From Clostridia bacterium (GTDB lineage: Bacteria; Bacillota; Clostridia; Christensenellales; Aristaeellaceae), in assembly GCA_017465155.1 (NCBI GenBank), contig JAFTWV010000126.1:1-39997 (forward strand): 39,997 nt of DNA, written 5' to 3'. Position numbers and translations under genes: made by a program. A model generated the notes under the pieces. The model saw nothing but the letters and a program-made list of their open reading frames with translations, was not told the origin of the DNA and did no database searches. Numbering within the stretch: the stretch's first letter is position 1; each line of letters opens with the position of its first letter. Positions 34,830 to 39,997 of the stretch are shown piece after piece.

Positions 34830-35414
34830 ATGGACATCGCTATCGATCTGATGATCAATGAAGAAATCCGGGACAGAGAGGTTCGCCTGATCGACGAGAA
34901 CGGCGAGCAGCTCGGCGTAATGCCTACGCATAAGGCACTGGAGCTGGCGGAGGAGCGCGGCCTTGATCTGGCCAAGATCCAGCCCACGGCAAAGCCCCCT
35001 GTGTGCAAGCTGCTGGACTATGACAAGTACCGCTATGAGCAGTCCAAGCGTGAGCGCGACAACCGGAAGAATCAGCGGGTCGTGTCCATCAAGGAGGTCC
35101 AGCTGTCCGCCACGATCGAGGAGAACGACGTTCTGACCAAGGCGAAGATGGCGCAGAAGTTCCTCGCAGATGGCGACAAGGTCAAGGTTTCCATCCGCTT
35201 CCGCGGCCGTCAGATTACCCACAGCGAAATCGGTATGAAAGTCATGCAGAACTTCGCCGAGCGCTGCAGCGAGGTGAGCAGCGTTGAACGCCGCCCCACC
35301 ATGGATGGCCGTCACATGATCATGATCCTCGCGCCCAAGGCTGCCAAGGCCTCCTTCGCTGAGAAGAAGGCTGCCCGCGAAGCCAAGGTCAATCAGGACA
35401 ACACTCAGGAGTAA
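34830..35414 (+). CDS. infC: Translation initiation factor IF-3
   Basis: A 194-residue IF-3, which binds the 30S subunit and checks start-codon pairing. The N-terminal domain shows INEEIRDREVRLIDENGEQL and AKPPVCKLLDYDKYRYEQSK; the C-terminal domain shows KVSIRFRGRQITHSEIGMKV. A basic tail follows. The frame is open further upstream but lacks homology there. The ATG at 34830 is only three bases after GGAGG. An in-frame ATC at 34836 would have the ideal nine-base spacing. IF-3 genes are known for starts such as AUU or AUC, so the true start may be that ATC. It is the first gene of infC-rpmI-rplT. Confidence 0.96.
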   Translation: MDIAIDLMINEEIRDREVRLIDENGEQLGVMPTHKALELAEERGLDLAKIQPTAKPPVCKLLDYDKYRYEQSKRERDNRKNQRVVSIKEVQLSATIEENDVLTKAKMAQKFLADGDKVKVSIRFRGRQITHSEIGMKVMQNFAERCSEVSSVERRPTMDGRHMIMILAPKAAKASFAEKKAAREAKVNQDNTQE

Positions 35415-35513
35415 GGCCTGCGGCAACGGACGCGTGCGTCCCAGTGCCGATGTACAGCCTTGAGGTCAGCGCCCTCCCGTGCTGATCGCAACATTGTAAA
35501 GGAGGACTACACC

Positions 35514-35714
35514 ATGCCTAAGCAGAAGTCTCATCGTGGTGCTGCCAAGCGCTTTTCCTTTACCAAGTCCGGTATCGTGAAGCATAAGCAGATGAACGCC
35601 AACCATCAGGTTCGCCTCAAGACCACCAAGCGCACCCGTCACCTGCGCGCTGACGGCATCGTGGACAATGCGGCTGAAGCCCGTACCATCCACAAGCTGC
35701 TGCCCTACAAGTAA
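35514..35714 (+). CDS. rpmI: 50S ribosomal protein L35
   Basis: A 66-residue basic protein of the large ribosomal subunit with the family N-terminus PKQKSHRGAAKRFSFTKSG and C-terminus ARTIHKLLPYK. The ATG has AAAGGAGG upstream. It lies between infC and rplT in the conserved order. Confidence 0.98.
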   Translation: MPKQKSHRGAAKRFSFTKSGIVKHKQMNANHQVRLKTTKRTRHLRADGIVDNAAEARTIHKLLPYK

Positions 35715-35748
35715 TTTCGCCCTTTAGCTGGCAAGGAGGATACTAAAA

Positions 35749-36096
35749 ATGGCACGTATTAAGAGAGCTGTGAACGCTCTGAAGAAGCGTCGCAAGGTAA
35801 TGAAGCTGGCCAAGGGCTACTGGGGTGCAAAGTCCAAGCAGTACCGCGCCGCGTCCGAGCAGGTTGCCCGTTCCCTGCGTTATGCCTTTGAAGGCCGTAA
35901 GCTGCGTAAGCGTGATTTCCGCTCCCTGTGGATCACCCGTATCAACGCTGCTGCCCGCCTGAATGGCATGAGCTACTCCACCTTCATCAACGGCCTGAAG
36001 AAGCAGAACATCGCCGTCAACCGCAAGATGCTGGCTGATCTGGCTGTGAATGACGCTGCTGCTTTCGCCAAGCTGGTGGAGATCGCCAAGAACTAA
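35749..36096 (+). CDS. rplT: 50S ribosomal protein L20
   Basis: A 115-residue basic protein needed for early 50S assembly ([20 protein letters not shown], then [20 protein letters not shown]). In Bacillota it also represses its own operon by binding the infC leader. The ATG has AAGGAGG upstream and the gene is followed by a strong terminator. Confidence 0.98.
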   Translation: MARIKRAVNALKKRRKVMKLAKGYWGAKSKQYRAASEQVARSLRYAFEGRKLRKRDFRSLWITRINAAARLNGMSYSTFINGLKKQNIAVNRKMLADLAVNDAAAFAKLVEIAKN

Positions 36097-36149
36097 GCGG
36101 GAATCGGTGATTCTCTCTGGTTCCTGTGCATTTCGATGCGAAGCAATTA

Positions 36150-36187
36150 CGCCCGATTTGTCCTGAAGAGGATGAATCGGGCGTTTT
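36150..36187 (+). terminator. Rho-independent terminator after rplT
   Basis: CGCCCGATT (36150-36158) pairs with AATCGGGCG (36175-36183), then TTTT. Confidence 0.9.
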
Positions 36188-36227
36188 GCCTTTTGGTCGG
36201 AAGGCGTGCAGCAGTGCGGCTTGCCTC

Positions 36228-36256
36228 TGTACAACGGCGATGTTTTCGTGTATAAT
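36228..36256 (+). promoter_or_regulatory. SigA-type promoter of the pyruvate kinase gene
   Basis: A perfect TATAAT (36251-36256) preceded at 17 bases by TGTACA (36228-36233, four of six matches). The leader is about 30 bases. Confidence 0.65.
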
Positions 36257-36293
36257 AAGGAGGTCAAAAAGACAAGTGACGGAGGGATATGCC

Positions 36294-38060
36294 ATGAATA
36301 CACCCATCCGCAAGACGAAGATCGTCTGCACCATGGGCCCGAACCTGTTTGAAAAGGGGCTGATCGCGCCGCTGATGCAAGCAGGCATGAACGTGGCCCG
36401 GTTCAATTTTTCCCACGGGACGCACGAAAGCCATGAGTATTATTTCAATGAGGTTTGCCGCATCCGTGATGAGCTGGGGCTGCCGGTAGCGACGCTGCTG
36501 GATACAAAGGGCCCGGAGGTACGCGTGAAGACATTCCGCGATGGCCGCGTGACGCTGACGGCCGGGCAAACCTTTATCCTGACGGCGGAGGATGTGGAGG
36601 GTGATGAACAGCGCGTATCCATCACCTACAAGGGTTTGCCGCAGGATGTGAAGCCTGGCAACAGCATTCTGATTGACGACGGCCTGATTGGTATGACCGT
36701 TGAGGAGGTAACCGGACAGGACATCATCTGCCGTGTGCTCAACGGAGGCGTGGTCAGCAACAACAAGGGCGTCAATATCCCCAATGTACACCTCACGATG
36801 CCCTTCATCAGCGAGAAGGACCGCGGGGACATCCTTTTTGCCATTGATCATGGCTATGATTATATTGCTGCGTCGTTCACCCGATCAGCGGATGACATTA
36901 TGCAGATCCGTCATATTCTGCAGGAGCAGGGCTGCACGTCTATCAACATCATCGCGAAGATCGAGAACATGGAGGGCGTGGAGAACATCGACGAGATCCT
37001 GCGCGTTGTGGATGGCGTGATGGTTGCTCGCGGCGATCTGGGCGTTGAGGTTCCGCTGGAGGATGTGCCTGCCCTGCAGAAGGAGCTGATCCAGCGCGGC
37101 ATTGCAGCAGGAAAGCCCGTCATCACCGCCACGCAGATGCTGGAATCCATGATCAAGAATCCGCGTCCTACGCGTGCGGAAGCTACCGACGTGGCCAATG
37201 CCATCTATGACGGTACGAGCGCTATCATGCTATCGGGAGAGACGGCTGTCGGCGCCTATCCGGTGGAAGCTGTGCAGACGATGGTTCGCATTGCCCTGCG
37301 TGCAGAGGCGGATATCGGCAACATCCGCGGCTTTACCCGCGCCAATCCTACCTCAACCGATGTGACCAACGCCATCTCTCATGCGACGGTCACATCCGCC
37401 CATGACCTGAATGCCAGCGCGATTATTACCGTGTCGAAGTCGGGCTCCACGGCGCGCATCCTTAGCCGGTATCGTCCGGGCTGTATCATCGTGGGCTGTA
37501 CGCCTAACCGCACTGTGTGGCGGCAGCTGGCGCTGTCCTGGGGTGTGGTGCCGCTGATGATCGGCGAGGAGTCCAATACGGACGACCTGTTTGAACACGC
37601 GGTGGACGCCGCAGTGCAGGCGGGTCTTGTGCGGGACGGCGAGCTGGTGGTGCTCACGGCGGGCGTACCGCTGGGCATCTCCGGTACGACCAATCTGATG
37701 AAGGTGCATGTTGTGGGCCATCTGCTGACGAAGGGTACGGGCCTGCACGGCGGACGGCTTGTTGCTCCGCTGTGCGTGATCCGCGATTATGAGCGGGATG
37801 CGCATGAATTTGATGCGGGGGACATCATCGTCTGCAAGCAGACTACGGGCGAAATGTTCTCCATGCTCCGAAAGGCCAGCGGCCTTGTTCTGGAGGATCC
37901 CAATCCCGAGGGACACGGCGCTATCGCCGGCATGACGCTCGATATCCCTGTGGTCATCGGTGCGCAGCATGCCACGGATGTGCTCAAATCCGGCGCTGTG
38001 GTTACCCTTGATGGCAGGAAAGGAACGGTGAGCGCAAATGATGCAGACGATCTTCATTGA
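36294..38060 (+). CDS. pyk: Pyruvate kinase with extra C-terminal PEP-utiliser-like domain
   Basis: A 588-residue enzyme converting phosphoenolpyruvate and ADP to pyruvate and ATP. The barrel shows TKIVCTMGPN, AGMNVARFNFSHGTHE, LLDTKGPEVRVKTF, IIAKIENMEGVENIDEIL with the catalytic lysine, VMVARGDLGVEVP and the signature-like KPVITATQMLESMIKNPRPT. Standard enzymes are about 475 residues. The extra C-terminal 110 or so (GRLVAPLCVIRDYERDAHEF, then PNPEGHGAIAGMTLDIPVVI) is the swivelling-domain extension known from Geobacillus-type enzymes. The ATG has GGAGGG upstream. The end overlaps the barstar-like gene by 23 bases. Confidence 0.97.
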   Translation: MNTPIRKTKIVCTMGPNLFEKGLIAPLMQAGMNVARFNFSHGTHESHEYYFNEVCRIRDELGLPVATLLDTKGPEVRVKTFRDGRVTLTAGQTFILTAEDVEGDEQRVSITYKGLPQDVKPGNSILIDDGLIGMTVEEVTGQDIICRVLNGGVVSNNKGVNIPNVHLTMPFISEKDRGDILFAIDHGYDYIAASFTRSADDIMQIRHILQEQGCTSINIIAKIENMEGVENIDEILRVVDGVMVARGDLGVEVPLEDVPALQKELIQRGIAAGKPVITATQMLESMIKNPRPTRAEATDVANAIYDGTSAIMLSGETAVGAYPVEAVQTMVRIALRAEADIGNIRGFTRANPTSTDVTNAISHATVTSAHDLNASAIITVSKSGSTARILSRYRPGCIIVGCTPNRTVWRQLALSWGVVPLMIGEESNTDDLFEHAVDAAVQAGLVRDGELVVLTAGVPLGISGTTNLMKVHVVGHLLTKGTGLHGGRLVAPLCVIRDYERDAHEFDAGDIIVCKQTTGEMFSMLRKASGLVLEDPNPEGHGAIAGMTLDIPVVIGAQHATDVLKSGAVVTLDGRKGTVSANDADDLH

Positions 38061-38289
38061 CGGACGTGACTATGCTACGGCGGCGGAGCTGCATGACGCG
38101 ATTGCCATGATGCTGGATTTCCCGGAGCATTATGGCAGGAATGCTGACGCGCTGAACGATTGCCTTGGTGAACTGGGACATCCGGTTCGTGTGATTGTAA
38201 CCCACATGGGAGAGGGGGAAGTGGCTGCCAAGCTGGAAATATGTCTTCGCGTCTTTGAGGACAATGGCGGTCAGTTCCGGCGCCCCTGA
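38038..38289 (+). CDS. Barstar-like ribonuclease-inhibitor family protein
   Basis: An 83-residue acidic protein with the barstar fold pattern: an N-terminal strand (MQTIFIDGRDYATAAELHDA), then the helix motif DFPEHYGRNADALNDCLGEL typical of the family, and a final strand/helix. Barstar inhibits the secreted ribonuclease barnase. No barnase-like gene is in the window. Its ATG lies inside the end of pyk, so it may be translated from the pyk mRNA. Many Bacillota carry such orphan barstar-family proteins of unknown partner. Confidence 0.87.
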   Translation: MMQTIFIDGRDYATAAELHDAIAMMLDFPEHYGRNADALNDCLGELGHPVRVIVTHMGEGEVAAKLEICLRVFEDNGGQFRRP

Positions 38290-38316
38290 CAAAGTGTCAG
38301 AAAATTGAGAATACGG

Positions 38317-38354
38317 AAGCTCCCGCTGTGCTGATCTGCGCGGCGGGAGCTTTC
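38317..38354 (+). terminator. Probable terminator after pyk/barstar
   Basis: AAGCTCCCGC (38317-38326) pairs with GCGGGAGCTT (38343-38352). Only TTTC follows the core stem, so termination may be partial. Confidence 0.65.
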
Positions 38355-38382
38355 AAGCAGCGGAATCCTCCCTGTGTTCCCC

Positions 38383-38410
38383 TTGCAATCTGTGGCGCCT
38401 GTGATATAAT
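38383..38410 (+). promoter_or_regulatory. SigA-type promoter of the Cys-rich protein/dinB unit
   Basis: TTGCAA (38383-38388), 16-base spacer and a perfect TATAAT (38405-38410). Confidence 0.78.
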
Positions 38411-38444
38411 ATAGATGACTCAACTGCGAAAGGATGTTCTTGTC

Positions 38445-38669
38445 ATGCGTTGCTCCTGCAAGGAATGCGGAATCTATATGGTTCAGGCGGATGCGCCCCA
38501 CCTGGGCTGCGTGTGCCCGGAGTGCTTCTATCGGTGCACGGATTGTCTGGGCACCAATACTGTCGTAAGCCGGGAGAGTCTGAAGGCGCTGGCCTTTGAT
38601 CCTCGCTTTAACCCGGAGAATCTGGCAGCCAATTTTGTCAAGCAGCCAGAGGATGACGATGCATACTGA
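38445..38669 (+). CDS. Cysteine-rich small protein, probable zinc ribbon
   Basis: A 74-residue protein whose first 35 residues hold eight cysteines (Cys3, 5, 8, 22, 24, 27, 31, 34) in CxCxxC, CxCxxC and CxxC patterns. The rest is an uncharged-to-acidic helix-like tail (ESLKALAFDPRFNPENLAAN). It probably binds zinc. I do not recognise a named family. The ATG at 38445 is chosen because AAAGGA precedes it; an in-frame ATG at 38415 lies close to the promoter and lacks a site. The gene overlaps the Y-family polymerase start by 11 bases, so a link to DNA damage tolerance is possible but unproven. Confidence 0.75.
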   Translation: MRCSCKECGIYMVQADAPHLGCVCPECFYRCTDCLGTNTVVSRESLKALAFDPRFNPENLAANFVKQPEDDDAY

Positions 38670-39858
38670 GACGGAGCGGGTCATTCTCCACTGCGACTGC
38701 AATAATTTCTATGCATCGGTGGAGCTGATTGACTATCCGGAGCTCAGGGAGGTGCCGGTGGCGGTGGCTGGTGATCCGGAGGGACGGCACGGGATTATAC
38801 TGGCCAAGAATATGCCCGCGAAAAGGATGGGCGTGCAGACCGGCGAGGCAATTTGGCAGGCAAAGCAGAAATGCCCGAATCTGATCCTTATGCCGCCTCA
38901 TCATGAGCGCTACGAGGAGCTGTCGCAGAAGATCAATCACATCTATCTGGATGTGACGGATCAGGTGGAGCCCTTTTCGGTGGACGAGAGCTGGCTGGAC
39001 GTGACGGGCTCGCGGCGGCTCTTTGGCGATGGAGCGGCAATTGCCAATCTGCTGCGGCAGCGTGTGCGGGATTCGCTGGGAATCACCATCAGCGTCGGTG
39101 TGAGCGACAACAAGACCTGGGCTAAGATGGGCAGCGACTACAAAAAGCCTGACGCTACCACCGTCATCACTCGTGAGAATGTTGCAGAGCTGCTGTATCC
39201 GCTGCCGATACGCGATATGCTGTTTGTAGGTCATGCAGCGGCGGAAGCGCTGCGCAGACGTGGCGTGTATACCATTGGCGCGCTGGCTGCAACGCCGCCG
39301 GAGACGCTTCGGCGCTGGATGGGCAAGAATGGCGAGAGCCTGTGCCGGATGGTGCACGGGCTGGACTTTGCACCCGTGAAGCGTTGGGGTGAGCGCGATC
39401 CGGTGAAATCCGTGGGAAACAGCCTGACCTATCCTTACGATCTGTTGGGAAAGGAGGCGTGGCATGCAGGACTGATGCCGCTGTGCGACAGTGTTGGCGC
39501 CCGGCTGCGTGCGCAGCATCTCAAATGCCGTACAGTCACGCTGGCAGTGAAGGACCCAGGCTTTCAGGTCATCTCCCGGCAGAGGACGCTTGAAGTGCCC
39601 ACAAATCAGACGCTGCAGCTTTTCCGGGAGGCGCTTTTGCTGCTGGAGGAATGCTGGTCGCCGGAGAAGCCGATCCGTCTGCTTTCGGTATCGGGCAGCA
39701 GCCTGTGCGGTGAGGATGAACCCTATGCGGCGCAGCTGTCGTTCCTCGGCGGCGATCGGCAGGAGGATCCACGCCGCGCGCTGCTGGATCAGACGATGGA
39801 CGGGCTTCGGCGGCGCTTCGGAAAGGACGCCATTGGCCCGGGAACGGGGAAAATTTAG
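38659..39858 (+). CDS. dinB: Y-family DNA polymerase (DinB/Pol IV-like)
   Basis: A 399-residue translesion polymerase. The palm has the metal-binding aspartates in ILHCDCNNFYASVE and in FSVDESWLDVTGSRRLFG. Finger and thumb regions follow (ISVGVSDNKTWAKMGSDYKK, ELLYPLPIRDMLFVGHAAAE) and then a little-finger domain (GNSLTYPYDLLGKEAWHAGL). The NKTWAKMGSDYKKPDATTVI block replaces the more usual NKFLAKIASDLNKPDG. The start at 38659 has GAGG six bases upstream. The C-terminus is short: it ends GKDAIGPGTGKI with no visible clamp-binding QLxLF-type motif. Its TAG stop is formed at the edge of an insertion sequence, so the end may have been altered. Confidence 0.93.
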   Translation: MHTETERVILHCDCNNFYASVELIDYPELREVPVAVAGDPEGRHGIILAKNMPAKRMGVQTGEAIWQAKQKCPNLILMPPHHERYEELSQKINHIYLDVTDQVEPFSVDESWLDVTGSRRLFGDGAAIANLLRQRVRDSLGITISVGVSDNKTWAKMGSDYKKPDATTVITRENVAELLYPLPIRDMLFVGHAAAEALRRRGVYTIGALAATPPETLRRWMGKNGESLCRMVHGLDFAPVKRWGERDPVKSVGNSLTYPYDLLGKEAWHAGLMPLCDSVGARLRAQHLKCRTVTLAVKDPGFQVISRQRTLEVPTNQTLQLFREALLLLEECWSPEKPIRLLSVSGSSLCGEDEPYAAQLSFLGGDRQEDPRRALLDQTMDGLRRRFGKDAIGPGTGKI

Positions 39859-39997
39859 GTTCTTCACGGAAAGTTAGGGAGAGAGAGAGTCCTGACAAGG
39901 GAGAAGAAATAGGAATCATTGCGAAAACCGTAGGCAATGCGCTTAGCGACCTTGATTTTGTTGTTAAAGCCCTCAAGTTTACCGGTGGAGATGGGAA
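39858..39997. mobile_element. ISL3-type insertion sequence, one end (continues beyond right edge)
   Basis: GGTTCTTCACGGAAAG starting at 39858 resembles ISL3-family terminal repeats, which begin GG(C/T)TCTT. The transposase reads inwards from the right and stops six bases inside this end. The preceding AAAATTTA (39850-39857) could be the 8-bp target duplication. The other end is outside the window. Confidence 0.75.
39864..39997 (-). CDS. ISL3-family transposase, C-terminal fragment
   Basis: The last 44 codons of a DDE transposase are visible; the rest lies beyond the right edge. The segment ISTGKLEGFNNKIKVAKRIA followed by YGFRNDSYFFSLVRTL matches the conserved C-terminal part of ISL3/IS204/IS1001-type transposases, including the glutamate of the EGxNNKIK motif that completes the catalytic triad. 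The stop TGA is at 39866-39864. Whether the element is intact cannot be judged. Confidence 0.88.
   Translation of the reverse strand, partial: PISTGKLEGFNNKIKVAKRIAYGFRNDSYFFSLVRTLSLPNFP

Overview
The window comes from a Bacillota (Firmicutes) genome, most likely an uncultured, fairly GC-rich, plant-fibre-degrading member of the Clostridia from a gut or rumen-like habitat; the genus cannot be fixed from sequence alone. The clues are a perfect CIRCE operator, cre-like sites, the infC-rpmI-rplT order with a leader attenuator, strong AGGAGG-type ribosome binding sites, TTGACA/TATAAT promoters and several TTG or GTG starts.

Layout. 1-1490 (minus): an ECF sigma factor with its DUF4349-type membrane anti-sigma factor (cut by the left edge). 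1541-2785 (plus): an orphan predicted beta-propeller protein. 2801-4979: htpG behind a CIRCE element. 5297-19789 (plus): the main feature, a 14-kb sugar-uptake operon. It encodes a secreted GH43 arabinanase, an oversized binding protein with carbohydrate-binding-like domains, two permeases, an NHL-TPR-Yip1 membrane protein, a DUF5696 protein, two more permeases and a second binding protein, with no ATPase gene. 19804-23590: two GH51 arabinofuranosidases, one exported and one cytosolic. 23671-24888: a secreted GH10 protein with unusual active-site changes. 24903-26683 (minus): a two-gene SufC-SufB Fe-S assembly unit. 26777-31336 (minus): a GH13 alpha-glycosidase and a glycogen/maltodextrin phosphorylase. 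31419-33105 (minus): an OadB-type sodium pump subunit with a small OadG-like partner. 33155-34396 (minus): 6-phosphofructokinase with a cre-like site. 34622-36187 (plus): infC-rpmI-rplT. 36228-38352: pyruvate kinase with an extra C-terminal domain, overlapped by a barstar-like gene. 38383-39858: a cysteine-rich small protein and a Y-family polymerase. 39858-39997: the end of an ISL3-type insertion sequence.

How it works together. The GH43, GH51 and GH10 enzymes suggest arabinan/arabinoxylan breakdown. The ABC systems would import the oligosaccharides and the cytosolic GH51 enzyme would release arabinose. The ATPase must be supplied from elsewhere, as with shared MsmX-type ATPases. Stored or imported alpha-glucans would go through the phosphorylase and GH13 enzyme to Pfk and Pyk. 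The least understood part is the NHL-Yip1/DUF5696 pair between the two transporters.
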